DNA of 64,000 nt from contig NC_072814.1 in assembly GCF_003013715.1 (NCBI RefSeq), positions 2,170,001 through 2,234,000 on the forward strand, given 5' to 3'. The stretch's first letter is position 1. Each line of letters starts with the position of its first letter. Position numbers and translations under genes: made by a program. Shown piece by piece: positions 31,592 through 42,219 of this stretch. The notes beneath the pieces were generated by a model that saw nothing but the letters and a program-made list of their open reading frames with translations, did no database searches and had not been told where the DNA came from. This DNA comes from Candidozyma auris. Its lineage: Eukaryota > Ascomycota > Pichiomycetes > Serinales > Metschnikowiaceae.

Positions 31592-33421
31592 TTACTCTGA
31601 AGGCGTTCTCTGCCTTATAGAGTTCGAGTCCTGGCTCTGTTGGTCAGGGTTCACTACCCGAAGCACACTTTTCCGCTTTGAGCTCACAAGCACCTGAACA
31701 TCCATTGCCTCGTCACAGGACGAGCTATCGTCTCTATCTTCCTCCTTTGATGGCTCAGGTATTCCCATGTAGCCACCTTTTTGCGCCGCTTTTTTAAGAT
31801 TCGGCAGTTGTGGCGGTGTGTTGGTGTATGAGAAGCTCTTTCGTAGCTGGTGTACACGAGCTGGCACAGCTGGCCTAGAATGAACTTGGGTCATTTCTGG
31901 TCTATCATGATTCTCAGAGATTTCGTCATTCACTTCTTCAGGGGAGTCGGTGCTAAGAGTCTCGTTCAGCCCCAAGATACTGTGCCTTCTTACTGTGCGC
32001 TGCCTCTTGGCATCGAATTCTTGTCTTTTCTTGACCCAAGAGTCTATGGAGGCTGCCTCCAAAGTTGACTCACTGCTAGTCGATAAGCGAGGATGGTAAT
32101 CCGGGTGGGGAATGTCTATGGGGATGTCTGAGCGTGTGCGGAAATGGCCAAGCTGGTAGTCGAAAGCGTCGAGAACACTTTCATGTTCTGGAGCGTTTGA
32201 GTTCTTGCGTTTCCAAAGGAATATACCGACGGCTGATACCACAGCAATTGCTGCAACTGGGACTAATGTTCCAATAAGTGCCTTCTGCGTAGTGGTTGTG
32301 CTTGGTCCGTTCGAGCTTTCGGATTTTGCAGTGTTGTCTGCCAACGACTTGACCTGCTGAAAGTTGTCATTAACATCATAAAGCTCAACGGTGTATCCAG
32401 AATCTCTTTTCTTTTTGCTTGATGAGCTGCCTCTGATTACTACAAGGGTGTTGTAAAGTACAGCGGCCCCAAGGACCTGGTCAACTTCAACTTTGGATTC
32501 AAGAGGTTCCCATGCCCATGTATTCTTGTCCACCTTCAATTGTGCCCATTGTGGCGTAGCTGCACCCTTTGAGCCCTCGCCGCCAATGAGAATTAGGGAG
32601 CTCGTTCTGTAGTTGCTCGAAAAGGTCGTAGTTGTGTTGTCTGTTAACGGTGAGAACATCGGCAATAACAATGGGTTGACTCTCGAGTTTACATTAAAGG
32701 TGTCATTTTTTTCGACTGCCTGAAATGACCAGCCAGAGTCGTAGTTCCAAGTTGCAAGCTGATACATGTTGAGCCAGCCATCGTTAGATCTTCCACCAAC
32801 AACTAGAGAGTTCTGTGGATTAGGTGCCCACTGAGTGGCTGCGCCATAGAAACCGTGTGGTTTTGTAGACGTGGTGATATTGGAGAAGCTGAAGGTCTCC
32901 ATGTTGAACGAGAGTAATCTGTCCGTTGCTTTACCATTGGATGAGCATCTACCTCCATAAATGTAGATAAAATCTGAAGATGGGCTGGTCAACACTGAAG
33001 AACCCTCGTAATAGGAGATATCTGAAACATCTTGAAAAGTGATATTATCACCCGCAGCTCCCCAATTATCTGAAGTCATGTCATAACTCAAAAGCTGGAA
33101 CACGCCATCTCCACAAACATCAAAGTCACTTTCCTGGTCTGAGGCAGTAAATGCATACAATGTGTCTTTATGTAGAAACACAGTCGAGTTCTTGGGAGGC
33201 AGTGCGATGGCTGCTAGCTGCTGTCCACTCTGTAAGTCGATTTGGCGTTGTGAGTATGAGGAGTACTTATCGAGGTCGTTGAAACCAGTGATTGAGAAGT
33301 TGAGCGGCACTATATCATTATTCTTCAACAACATGTACACCTTCCCACTATTGAAGGAATAGAAGGTGGCCCACTGCGCCCAACTCCGTGCTAGGAGGAA
33401 CGCTAGAGCCCAAATTAGCAT
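31592..33421 (-). CDS. Kelch-like single-pass membrane protein
   Basis: 609 aa; no orthologue recognised. The N-terminal signal peptide is MLIWALAFLLARSWAQ. The ectodomain (about 17-370) has kelch-type blades: FIYIYGGRCSS, NSLVVGGRSNDGW and SSLILIGGEGSKG precede paired aromatic residues, and N-glycosylation sequons are frequent. A Ser/Thr-rich stalk follows. One transmembrane helix lies at about 388-412 (ALIGTLVPVAAIAVVSAVGIFLW), followed by KRK and a roughly 195-residue cytosolic tail with basic Ser-rich patches, RRHSI and SFSYT among them. This layout resembles a surface sensor or a polarity protein of the Rax2 kind, but it is about half the size of Rax2 and I do not claim that function. 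Confidence 0.75.
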   Translation of the reverse strand: MLIWALAFLLARSWAQWATFYSFNSGKVYMLLKNNDIVPLNFSITGFNDLDKYSSYSQRQIDLQSGQQLAAIALPPKNSTVFLHKDTLYAFTASDQESDFDVCGDGVFQLLSYDMTSDNWGAAGDNITFQDVSDISYYEGSSVLTSPSSDFIYIYGGRCSSNGKATDRLLSFNMETFSFSNITTSTKPHGFYGAATQWAPNPQNSLVVGGRSNDGWLNMYQLATWNYDSGWSFQAVEKNDTFNVNSRVNPLLLPMFSPLTDNTTTTFSSNYRTSSLILIGGEGSKGAATPQWAQLKVDKNTWAWEPLESKVEVDQVLGAAVLYNTLVVIRGSSSSKKKRDSGYTVELYDVNDNFQQVKSLADNTAKSESSNGPSTTTTQKALIGTLVPVAAIAVVSAVGIFLWKRKNSNAPEHESVLDAFDYQLGHFRTRSDIPIDIPHPDYHPRLSTSSESTLEAASIDSWVKKRQEFDAKRQRTVRRHSILGLNETLSTDSPEEVNDEISENHDRPEMTQVHSRPAVPARVHQLRKSFSYTNTPPQLPNLKKAAQKGGYMGIPEPSKEEDRDDSSSCDEAMDVQVLVSSKRKSVLRVVNPDQQSQDSNSIRQRTPSE

Positions 33422-34663
33422 TTGTGTAGTGAGTTACTTAGAGATTTCAGTCCCCATCAACAGAGTTCTCGTCAGTTCCCCAGCTGAACTTCCAGCAGGT
33501 GTTTACCTTTTTCCCAATCGAGCATCATTACGTGCATTGTCTGGTGAACAAAGGTAGGTCACACAATGAGGACTCAGTCAAAGACAAGGGCCATTGAAGG
33601 TCATTGGAGGAGTCTGGGCTCTATTGGCACTGAATATACTGCTTGGCTGGCTGTTTGAGGGTAATTGTCAAGGGGTTTGTTTCGTGACCATAGGTAAGGA
33701 TGATTGAGGAAACCTTAGGTAAGAGAATGCATACATATCGTTTGTTTAGAAATCAACCACGTGATTGATGGAAGGTGTATTGAATCGGATGTAAATCGGT
33801 TCAGAATTTTGCATTCGCCAAGTTTGATATGGTGCTTTTCGAGACTTTTAAAGTGGCGCTGAGAATTTGTGACTGAAAGAAATGGTTGCAAAATTCGCGT
33901 AGGTGCGAAAGCGAAAGCCTAACGTATGGAAGCAGATGAAAAAACGAAGAGAAGTAAAAACCGAGAAGTAAAGGCAAAGAGAAATAGTATTCGCCGGCTC
34001 TTCGTAAGCTGTGTGTTCAGCTTCCTATTTCCCAAACAATATTGATCAAGATATTCTTGCTACGGCTGCTAAGGTGAAGCGCATGGCCATGATGAGAATT
34101 GACGAGCCGATGAGCGATCCGGAAGCATTCTTCGGGAGCCCAATACGTAGCGTTCATTCCGATCCCCCTTTAAAAGCCTAATTGCTGATTCTCATGTTAA
34201 TCTAGAGACACTCTGACGAAAGAGGCAACCTTCTCAGAGTCTCATTCTGATCAGCTGAGCAAGACACTACCCAAAATGAAAGTCAAGGGTGTTCACCCAA
34301 AAGAATCTGAAATTCTTGTTTAGCTAAACTCTCGTGGCTCTGGCCTGTATTCGGCATCCTTCATCACACCACATTCACTGGGGTGTCATATGCGACTTGC
34401 AGCCATCCAAATGTCAAAAGGCTCACAACAGACCAGCTCAGGGCCAATACCATATCCAAAAGTTGAGTACAGAAGTGTTCACTGAATGCACCAGATGGGT
34501 CTTTGACAGCACCCTTTGTGATCTTCTTTTTCTTGTAGTTCGATGTCTCGTATCACTTTTTTTTCTATACATAGTGACTCACCATCTGATCTAGGTGCGA
34601 AAAAAAAATAGCATAACTCCATTTTTCAACCTCAATCTTTCACCTTTCATCTACACCATACCA
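33422..34663. other. Divergent promoter region between the kelch-like gene and ARO2
   Basis: No gene. It holds CACGTG at 33759-33764, the element variant AATGGTTGCAAAATT at 33881-33895, a CTTGCAGCCATCC variant at 34396-34408 and a Gcn4 site at 34575-34581. Confidence 0.6.
34575..34581 (+). promoter_or_regulatory. Gcn4 site of ARO2
   Basis: TGACTCA, 83 bp before the ARO2 start codon. ARO2 is a standard general-amino-acid-control target, so the site fits the gene. Confidence 0.75.
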
Positions 34664-35803
34664 ATGTCCTCCTTTGGTAACATCTTCAGAGTCACCACCT
34701 ACGGTGAGTCCCACTGCAAGTCTGTGGGCTGTATTGTCGACGGGTGTCCTCCAGGCTTGGAGTTGACAGAGGCAGATATCCAACCTCAGTTAAGTCGAAG
34801 AAGACCTGGCCAGAGTAAGCTATCGACGCCTAGAAACGAGAAGGACCAGGTCCATATTCAGCTGGGAACTGAGTTTGGCAAGACCTTGGGTACTCCCATT
34901 GGTATGTTGGTGCACAACGAAGACCACAGACCCCATGACTACTCGGAGATGGACTTGTACCCCAGACCATCTCATGCTGATTACACCTACATCAAGAAGT
35001 ACGGGGTAAAGAGCGCTTCGGGCGGTGGCCGCTCGTCTGCTAGAGAGACGATCGGCAGAGTTGCCGCTGGTGCTATCGCTGAGAAGGTGCTCGCAAAGGC
35101 CAACAACGTGGAGATTGTTGCCTTTGTCTCCTCCATTGGGGAAGTGGCAATGGACAGAAACCCACAGGATGAAAAGTTTCAGGATTTGCTCAATACCATC
35201 ACCAGAGACCAGGTGGATGCTGCTGGCCCCGTGAGATGTCCCGATGAGACCGTCAGAGAAGAGATGGTCAAAGTGATCGAGAAGTACAGAGATGCTAAGG
35301 ACTCCATTGGCGGTGTCGTAACGTGTGTGATCCGCAACTGTCCGATTGGTCTTGGTGAGCCTTGTTTTGACAAGTTGGAGGCCACCTTGGCCCACGCCAT
35401 GATGTCGTTGCCAGCCACAAAGGGCTTCGAATTCGGCTCAGGGTTCGCCGGCACCAGGATCCCTGGCTCTGTCCACAACGACCCCTTCCATTTCTGCAAC
35501 AACTCGCAAAGATTGAGAACGAAAACCAACAACTCAGGTGGTGTGCAAGGTGGTATCTCCAACGGAGAGAACATCTACTTCTCTGTTGCCTTCAAGTCTG
35601 CTGCAACCATCTCTCAGGAGCAGCCTACTGCCACTTACGAGGGTAAAGACGGGGTGCTTGCTGCAAAGGGTAGACACGACCCTTCGGTGACGCCTAGAGC
35701 TGTCCCTATTGTCGAGTCGATGGCTGCGTTGGTGCTTGTAGACCAATTGTTGATGCAGAAGGCCCGTGAGTACGGCCGCTCCGTTGTGGAAGGAAGCCTG
35801 TAA
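34664..35803 (+). CDS. ARO2: Chorismate synthase
   Basis: 379 aa. It catalyses the last shikimate step, EPSP to chorismate. The fungal enzyme is bifunctional and carries its own NADPH:flavin reductase activity. Signatures visible are [18 protein letters not shown] near the N-terminus, [15 protein letters not shown], the central [12 protein letters not shown] and C-terminal [15 protein letters not shown]. The frame is open upstream to 34595, but [17 protein letters not shown] at 34664 is the conserved start and gives the usual length (about 376). Cytosolic. A Gcn4 site lies 83 bp upstream. Confidence 0.97.
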   Translation: MSSFGNIFRVTTYGESHCKSVGCIVDGCPPGLELTEADIQPQLSRRRPGQSKLSTPRNEKDQVHIQLGTEFGKTLGTPIGMLVHNEDHRPHDYSEMDLYPRPSHADYTYIKKYGVKSASGGGRSSARETIGRVAAGAIAEKVLAKANNVEIVAFVSSIGEVAMDRNPQDEKFQDLLNTITRDQVDAAGPVRCPDETVREEMVKVIEKYRDAKDSIGGVVTCVIRNCPIGLGEPCFDKLEATLAHAMMSLPATKGFEFGSGFAGTRIPGSVHNDPFHFCNNSQRLRTKTNNSGGVQGGISNGENIYFSVAFKSAATISQEQPTATYEGKDGVLAAKGRHDPSVTPRAVPIVESMAALVLVDQLLMQKAREYGRSVVEGSL

Positions 35804-35908
35804 ATAGAATATCGGTAGAATCCAGGAGATAAAGGTTACTTGATTGCTGTAGATTATTATTGTATGCCAATTTTGTACTGATATCCTGGGGAATAAAGAC
35901 TGTCCTTT

Positions 35909-35922
35909 GCGGTTGCAAAATT
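35909..35922 (+). promoter_or_regulatory. GCGGTTGCAAAATT element variant
   Basis: GGTTGC form of the recurrent element in the short (194 bp) ARO2-SRP102 gap, about 80 bp upstream of the SRP102 ATG. Confidence 0.35.
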
Positions 35923-35997
35923 GGTGTACAGGGGTAGAAGTGTTCTTTCGCAGTACATGAAAAGTCTACATTCCCTTAGACTGTCAACTTCATATCC

Positions 35998-36834
35998 ATG
36001 GATTCCGTTCAGCTCATCCTTCTCACGGCCGTCTTGGGGCTTGCACTTGTTTTAGTACTTTTTAGCTTCCAGGGAAAAAAAGCAGCCACCGGAAAATCCC
36101 GGTCTCCCTATTTTAAGCCCACCTTCTTAGTGGTTGGTGCCAATGGAGCGGGAAAGACGTCACTTTTTTACAAATTGCAAGATGGTGCTGAGCAATTGAG
36201 CACGGTTTCTTCGCTTGAGCCTAATGTCGGCAAAATATCCATTCCCTTTAGCAATCCTGCGATTCAAAAAGAGTACCAGTTCATTGACTATCCAGGTCAT
36301 TTGAAGTACTCGCAGCTCATGAAGAAATTGATCACTGAAGACATCACCGTGAAGAATCTCAAGGGCGTCATCTTTGTCATTGACTCTTCGAGTCAAAGCC
36401 TTGCTCAGGAAGGTAGAGTGGCTACTATTTGTAAGCTTTTGTACGACTTACTTAGCATTACGGAAAAGGTACCCATGGGGATAGACTATCTTTTCGCTAT
36501 TAACAAGCAAGACTTGTTCGACACGAAGCCCGTGTTTAAGGTCAAAAATATGATTGAGGAGGAGATCACGAAACTCGTTAAGGAAGAGCTTAGTGCCACG
36601 GGACAGGCCAGAGGAGGCTCTGGAATTGATAACGATGATGATGAAAGGGAAGCCTTTTCGAAAGAGGAGTCCACAAGAGAGTTCTGGAAAGCACTCATGG
36701 GCAGTTCTCCTGCGTTCAAATTTGAACTTTTGGAAGGAAACATGGAGTTTCTTGGCGGCTCAGCGTTGAAAAACAAGGTCCAGAACTGGCAGAATTGGTT
36801 TGACGAGAAGGCCATGAACTACGGCGGTATGTAA
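35998..36834 (+). CDS. SRP102: Signal recognition particle receptor subunit beta
   Basis: 278 aa. Membrane-anchored small GTPase that docks Srp101 (SR-alpha) at the ER for co-translational targeting. One N-terminal transmembrane helix (about 5-23), then a Ras/Arf-like G domain: P-loop GANGAGKTS starting at 47, DYPGH in place of DxxG (G3), and NKQD near 168 (G4). An insertion with an Asp/Glu-rich stretch (NDDDDERE) lies near 210-220. The C-terminus ends NWFDEKAMNYGGM. Length is in the family range (about 240-280). It is convergent with VFA1, with only 20 bp between stops. Confidence 0.93.
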   Translation: MDSVQLILLTAVLGLALVLVLFSFQGKKAATGKSRSPYFKPTFLVVGANGAGKTSLFYKLQDGAEQLSTVSSLEPNVGKISIPFSNPAIQKEYQFIDYPGHLKYSQLMKKLITEDITVKNLKGVIFVIDSSSQSLAQEGRVATICKLLYDLLSITEKVPMGIDYLFAINKQDLFDTKPVFKVKNMIEEEITKLVKEELSATGQARGGSGIDNDDDEREAFSKEESTREFWKALMGSSPAFKFELLEGNMEFLGGSALKNKVQNWQNWFDEKAMNYGGM

Positions 36835-36854
36835 GAAGAAGGAGAGGTCGCTTG

Positions 36855-37436
36855 TTACCTCTGCGGTGTTCCTGATGGCACTGAAGGAAAGAATGATGGG
36901 TTTTGCATCTCCTTCTGGCGAGCTGCCTTCACTCGGGTTTGGATGTAGCTGTTGACCCTGCCTTTGTACATGTCCTTGTCCAACTTGAACGTTTTGAAGT
37001 CAAAGTTGGCGATCTGCTCATTCAATTCAGCAAGTTCCTTTTTGGCCGCCTCGTGGTTCTTCACCATTGACTCATATGTTTCCTTTCCCGGCTTATCTTT
37101 GTCGTCCTTCGCATCCTTATCTTTGGATTTCCAACTCACGGAGCTGACAATCTTATCCCACGCATACGGCTTGTTGAGCTCGACCTTTTCACGTGCCAGC
37201 ACCAAGGACTTTTCCTTCTCTTTGCGGTTTTCGAGCAATTGAGTATACTTTTCAGGGTGAACTGGAGATGCAAACGACGAGTCCTTAAGGTGAGCGGCGC
37301 AGACATAGAAAAAGTCGGCCTTGTTGGCTGCCAAAAGAACCGTTTGCGTTGGCTTATAACACACAACACAGGCCTTTTGATCAGATGCGCCAACGAGTCG
37401 TTTGAGGTACTCGTTAGGAAACGGCGGTTGGCTCAT
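36855..37436 (-). CDS. VFA1: Vfa1-like Vps4-associated protein
   Basis: 193 aa. Vfa1 binds the MIT domain of the AAA-ATPase Vps4 and stimulates it in ESCRT-III disassembly at endosomes. The N-terminal zinc-binding motif reads Cys23-x2-Cys26 ... Cys46-x2-His49 (KACVVCYKPT, YVCAAHL). The middle and C-terminal parts are Lys/Glu-rich coiled coil with the C-terminal helix used for MIT binding. Overall order and length match the fungal Vfa1 family. Start 37436 gives MSQPPFPNEY, typical of the family. Confidence 0.85.
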   Translation of the reverse strand: MSQPPFPNEYLKRLVGASDQKACVVCYKPTQTVLLAANKADFFYVCAAHLKDSSFASPVHPEKYTQLLENRKEKEKSLVLAREKVELNKPYAWDKIVSSVSWKSKDKDAKDDKDKPGKETYESMVKNHEAAKKELAELNEQIANFDFKTFKLDKDMYKGRVNSYIQTRVKAARQKEMQNPSFFPSVPSGTPQR

Positions 37437-39030
37437 CTGATGGTGCTGGTTTTGATGATGTATGCAGAGAAGTTTTGTGGAGTGAGTAGGAGAGGGTGGT
37501 TCCCATTGTGCACGGAAGAACGCGGAACCGAGGATAAGGTTTCAGGATGAAGATGACCTAGATGTTACGAGGAATCTCGATTGAAATTGGCAGGCTCACT
37601 GAATCATGATTTTTGAATCTGGGTCTTTTGCAAAAATATATGTCAATCACGGCATCACGATTGTGAGTTTTCGACAATAGAAGTTTGCAACCACAGTAGC
37701 GCGCCTAGGTACGGAATAGCGGGAGATAGGATCTCTTGTGTTTGTCCAGAAAGATAAGGCCATTGTTGGAGACTATTTGAATGTCTCTAGTGGGGATGAG
37801 ACGAGATACTGGACCAATTCTATTTTTAGTCCTAATACTGAGGCGTTTTCACGTAACTGACTGGTGGCATCTTGTCGTTTATACTGGGCGGTAGAAGTAT
37901 GGCGCGCACGTGATCTACATACAAGAGAAGCATGAGTCAGTTAAGCAATGTCGCGAATGTCGCGAGTGCCGCAAGGACATCACGTTGATTTATACTAGCG
38001 CATGACACGAGAATGGGGTAAGAAGTGGAAGATTAATAGGGAAGGAGATTTTCTTGAATGTGAGCTCATCGTTGAAAAAAATCATTTTGAACTGTCGTAA
38101 TTGGAAAGTTTAAAAATTTCAGTGGCGAATCAAATACGCATGTGGGGTCGGCCATTCTCGGTCTCAAGGAAAGCGTGTTTCTCGGCTCCTGTTGCTTGCT
38201 ACACGGCTGCGAAACCGAAAGGTTGCTCCGGGACAACCTTAGAGAGCAATATTCAAGAAGTGATGGATGAAAATACACGTAACTGAGCAGTGGTTGAAAT
38301 TTTGCCTTCACTTTGACTTGCAAATAATATTCTACAGTGTTTCAGGTTTGATCTCGCACCTGTCTTATCCGCACCCCTCTTATCCGGACGAATACCTTAG
38401 CTGCAAACACGCTCTCCCAAACCCCACTTCAACGCACAATCGTGTGATGTGAGCTCTTGGGATGGCGCAATTGAGGATTCTTGCCTGGAGTAAATCATTG
38501 AATGCTCCGTTCAACCTGTTGCTTTTGATAAAAGATGCATTTGTATATATATATCACGTGATTAGCAAAAATGTCGCGCTTCGTTCACCCCCTTGGACAA
38601 AAACAAAAAAAAAGTGCGCTGTCATAATATGGTGCCCAATTTTTCCCTACTTTGTTTTTCTAGTACAGTACAGCAGCATACAATCTTACACATCTCGTTT
38701 TTTTTTTTTTTTTTTGCCCTTCCCATTTCTCAGAAAAAAGAACACCACCCGTTTTAAGTCCTTCTTCTTTCTTCTTCTTTTTTCAACCACCAGAGGAAAG
38801 AAAGACGTCAGAACCCCCGGGGCATAGTATTTTATTTTTTTTTTTTCCCTTCCACGTTAATATTCTAAAAGAAGAGCCAGCGCCGCCTTTTTTTTTTTTC
38901 TCCCGTCTTTCCCAGCCCTCCTTTTTCTCCCGCCCACCAAATTCCATCAAATTCCACCAACATCCAGACAAGGTGGACTTATCCTAAATTTTAAACTACT
39001 GCTTTTTTCGGAACTCATAGTTATTTCATC
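37437..39030. other. Divergent VFA1-GLC7 promoter region
   Basis: No gene. CACGTG sites at 37907-37912 and 38555-38560, the latter inside palindromic ATCACGTGAT. CGGCTGCGAAA at 38204-38214 is an exact core match to the recurrent element, and GTTTGCAACCACA at 37683-37695 is a variant. The GLC7-proximal 350 bp is dominated by T- and C-runs, including 18 T at 38698-38715. Confidence 0.6.
38698..38715 (+). promoter_or_regulatory. Poly(dT) tract in the GLC7 promoter
   Basis: 18 consecutive T, followed by further T-runs at about 38830 and 38890. Such tracts exclude nucleosomes in yeast promoters and suit a strong constitutive gene. Confidence 0.6.
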
Positions 39031-40017
39031 ATGGCCGACCATCAAGAAGCAGATATCGACTCCATTGTCGACAGATTATTGGAAGTCAGAGGGTCTCGTC
39101 CCGGTAAACAAGTGACGCTCTTGGAGCACGAGATTCGTTACTTGTGCACGAAAGCCAGGGAGATTTTCATCCAGCAACCCATTTTATTGGAGTTGGAGGC
39201 GCCCATCAAGATTTGTGGCGACATCCATGGCCAGTATTATGACCTATTGCGCCTCTTTGAGTATGGTGGTTTCCCGCCAGAGGCAAACTACTTGTTTCTT
39301 GGTGACTACGTCGACAGAGGGAAGCAGTCGTTGGAGACGATCTGCCTCTTGTTGGCGTACAAGATTAAGTACCCAGAAAACTTTTTCATCTTGAGAGGCA
39401 ACCACGAGTGCGCCTCCATCAATCGTATCTATGGTTTCTACGACGAGTGCAAGAGAAGGTACAACATCAAGTTGTGGAAAACATTCACCGACTGCTTCAA
39501 CTGCTTGCCTATTGCCGCCATCATTGATGAGAAGATCTTCACCATGCATGGAGGTTTGTCTCCCGACTTGAACTCGATGGAGCAAATTAGAAGAGTCATG
39601 AGACCCACAGACATCCCCGACGTCGGCTTGCTTTGCGACTTATTGTGGTCCGATCCCGACAAGGACATTGCCGGCTGGTCCGAGAACGACCGTGGTGTTT
39701 CTTTCACGTTTGGTCCCGACGTTGTGTCTCGATTCTTGCAAAAACATGATATGGATTTGATATGCAGAGCTCACCAGGTGGTGGAGGACGGCTATGAGTT
39801 CTTCTCTAAGAGACAGTTGGTGACATTGTTCTCCGCTCCAAACTACTGTGGTGAGTTTGACAATGCCGGTGCCATGATGAGCGTGGACGAGTCCTTGCTC
39901 TGTTCTTTCCAGATCTTAAAACCAGCTGACAAGAGACCAAGGTATCCCCCTCCAAACAGCGTTGGCAATAACCGCCCGGTGACTCCTCCAAGAAAGGCAA
40001 AGCGTGGCTCCAAGTAA
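39031..40017 (+). CDS. GLC7: Serine/threonine protein phosphatase PP1 catalytic subunit
   Basis: 328 aa. It acts with many regulatory subunits in glycogen metabolism, mitotic exit, transcription and glucose repression. PPP metal-binding motifs are all intact: GDIHGQ at 63-68, GDYVDRG at 91-97, GNHE at 123-126, then HGGLSPDL and the [11 protein letters not shown] beta12-beta13 toxin-sensitive loop. The C-terminal tail has [11 protein letters not shown], whose TPP is the known Cdk1 phospho-site. No intron is needed here, whereas S. cerevisiae GLC7 has one. Confidence 0.98.
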   Translation: MADHQEADIDSIVDRLLEVRGSRPGKQVTLLEHEIRYLCTKAREIFIQQPILLELEAPIKICGDIHGQYYDLLRLFEYGGFPPEANYLFLGDYVDRGKQSLETICLLLAYKIKYPENFFILRGNHECASINRIYGFYDECKRRYNIKLWKTFTDCFNCLPIAAIIDEKIFTMHGGLSPDLNSMEQIRRVMRPTDIPDVGLLCDLLWSDPDKDIAGWSENDRGVSFTFGPDVVSRFLQKHDMDLICRAHQVVEDGYEFFSKRQLVTLFSAPNYCGEFDNAGAMMSVDESLLCSFQILKPADKRPRYPPPNSVGNNRPVTPPRKAKRGSK

Positions 40018-41804
40018 GCAAAACGTCTCATTACCTATATTTGGGCGTTCTTTAGACATGGCCGCCTTTTTGCAATTATGTTGATGATGTTTTTTACGAT
40101 GTCGAATTTGGGGAATCGCTCCATCGGTGCCCCATATTTCCTTTCCTCAGATCAGGATTTTATTCCCCTGTTGTGGCTTTCATCTTTTTGAAGCCGTGTA
40201 TTTTAGCCCCGAGCCGATTCAGCACCGGTATCGGTGACCAGACTAATCCAGTCCATTCTTTAACATGCATCCACTTTACGAAGCCAGATTATATTACCAC
40301 TTTTTTTTTGTTTTGCTAGTTGGGTTTGCTGCTCACTGAATTGATGTATGTCGACAACCCGAAGACATACCCACTCATGCTTCGCCATAATATTTATGTT
40401 GACAGCCAGAGACAAATGTAAATATCTTCATGAGGCTGCTGCGAAACGGGTGATCTAACAAACAAGAAACGAAGAGCGAGTTCACAGCATAGAATTAGCG
40501 AGAATGATCGAACACAATCCCATAGTTGGCGAGGATGTGGTGACGAGCACGATGGCGTAATTTTCAAAAGTAAGCAACCATATAGATTATATTTTATCGT
40601 GCTTGTCAGTGTTGTTTCTCGATTATAATGCTGCTTACCTTATATAGTTTCTATCTTGTATAGTTGCTTGATAGTAAGTAAATGCAGCGCAGCGAAAAGA
40701 AGCTTATGAGGGCTTTTGGCTCCTTTTGGGACCGGAGACTCTCTTCTGAGGACGGGAAGCTGCTTGCTGTGGAAGAATGATTGGAATGGATGGCCATATT
40801 TTAGATATTTTTTTCTTTCTTTAGTTTAATTCAAAAAATGTTACGATGGCGAAGTAGCGAATTTACGATTCTTGACGTGTTCACTAGGCTTAATCACCAC
40901 AAGTGACGACATGTTTCTGATGAGACTTGGCTAACTACCTTATTCTTGATTGTCGATGTACTTTCGGAAGCGAGTCATCTTATATTAAAGTGAAGATACC
41001 GACAACGCCTCAAACTTTACAAGACTACTTTCTCAAGAGCGTGAAAGACTCTAGTTAAATGAGATTTAAGTTTTTGAGACAGTAATCCCTTTTTTTTTTT
41101 TTTTTTTAGGGGAATTCGAAGTCACAAGTGCCGCTTTTTTAATCAAATGTGGGAGTACTAAGAGATGAGTGAGTAGCAGACTCTGGATAATAAAACCCAA
41201 AGCTGATGTATACTCATGATATTCTTTACGACGGTGAACAATATTTGTAACGTCTACCTTTGGCTTGAATCATATATGTAGAATTGTCGAATTGAGCCAT
41301 CTTAGATAACACCCTTGTATGTAAATCGAAGGAAGACTAAAAGAAGCCATTTGTTCTAAAAAGAAAAGCGATTATTACGAAAAATCGAATCATTGAGATT
41401 GTACTCGATTCTTGAATTCTCCTCAAAGATAATCATTTTCATAATTGAGTTAAAACGTACGACAACAAACATACATAACTTTGCAGCCGACAATAATCGT
41501 TGAGGTCAATTTCGTAAACTTTAATCCAAGCTACATCGTTCGCGTTGTAATCTTCCCTTTCTCTCAATAATACTCTCAACTGTAACTTATCAAACAAGCT
41601 CAATCTCAGAGGAGGCTCAAGACACTTTCCTCCAACACTGAATTAAACTTCAACTTGAACTCTTTATTGGAATTCACTGGATTTATAAAACCAAGTTTCA
41701 ACTTGAATTCTAGTTGATATTCAGTGAATGTAGAATTTTCAACATCAAGGAGCTTTTGATCTACTGAATTTCCACATTCATCACTTCCCTTTGACCTTGT
41801 CGTG

Positions 41805-41819
41805 TTTTCGCAGCCATTT
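41805..41819 (-). promoter_or_regulatory. TTTTCGCAGCCATTT element upstream of RPS27
   Basis: Reverse-strand copy of AAATGGCTGCGAAAA, about 400 bp upstream of the RPS27 start codon. Confidence 0.5.
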
Positions 41820-41997
41820 CTCAGTGATTTCTCAGTGCGCTGGAATCCTCAACCAACAGACGACAACACACAGCAAAATACCCTCATGATTCAGAATCAG
41901 TTGCAAATGTCAACCTACGTATGCAAACTCCCTGGTTAGCCAGTCTCTTTCACCGATGTGTTCCTGATTCCAGCGCCGATAAAAGCAGTCACACAGT

Positions 41998-42003
41998 CAC
42001 GTG
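41998..42003 (+). promoter_or_regulatory. CACGTG (Cbf1-type E-box) upstream of RPS27
   Basis: Within GTCACGTGCGG, about 217 bp upstream of the start codon. In CTG-clade yeasts Cbf1 together with Tbf1 occupies ribosomal-protein promoters, so the position is sensible. Confidence 0.55.
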
Positions 42004-42219
42004 CGGTCTGTCGCCACACATCGAGCCTCAGTTTTTGCATACAAGACCCTCACTAATCCTCACACTAACAGTACTCACATAGTGCGAGAAACATGGAGGA
42101 AACGCACACAAAAATCATGGTGTGACCTGCACATAATCCACGAAATTCTCCTTCGCAGTCCTTGAAAAAATTATCACTTCTTCCCAGTAAAAACTCTTTC
42201 TCATCCAAATAGACACAAG

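Larger units (their letters stand above)
40018..42219. other. 2.2-kb gene-free region between GLC7 and RPS27
   Basis: No ORF, tRNA or RNA recognised. 18 T lie at 41090-41107. Exact copies of the recurrent element lie at 41480-41488 and 41805-41819. Around 41645-41720 two CTTCAACTTGAAYTC-like copies and an inverted ATTCACTG/CAGTGAAT pair are visible. CACGTG at 41998-42003 is probably part of the ribosomal-protein promoter. Long for a promoter in this compact genome; a non-coding RNA cannot be excluded. Confidence 0.5.
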
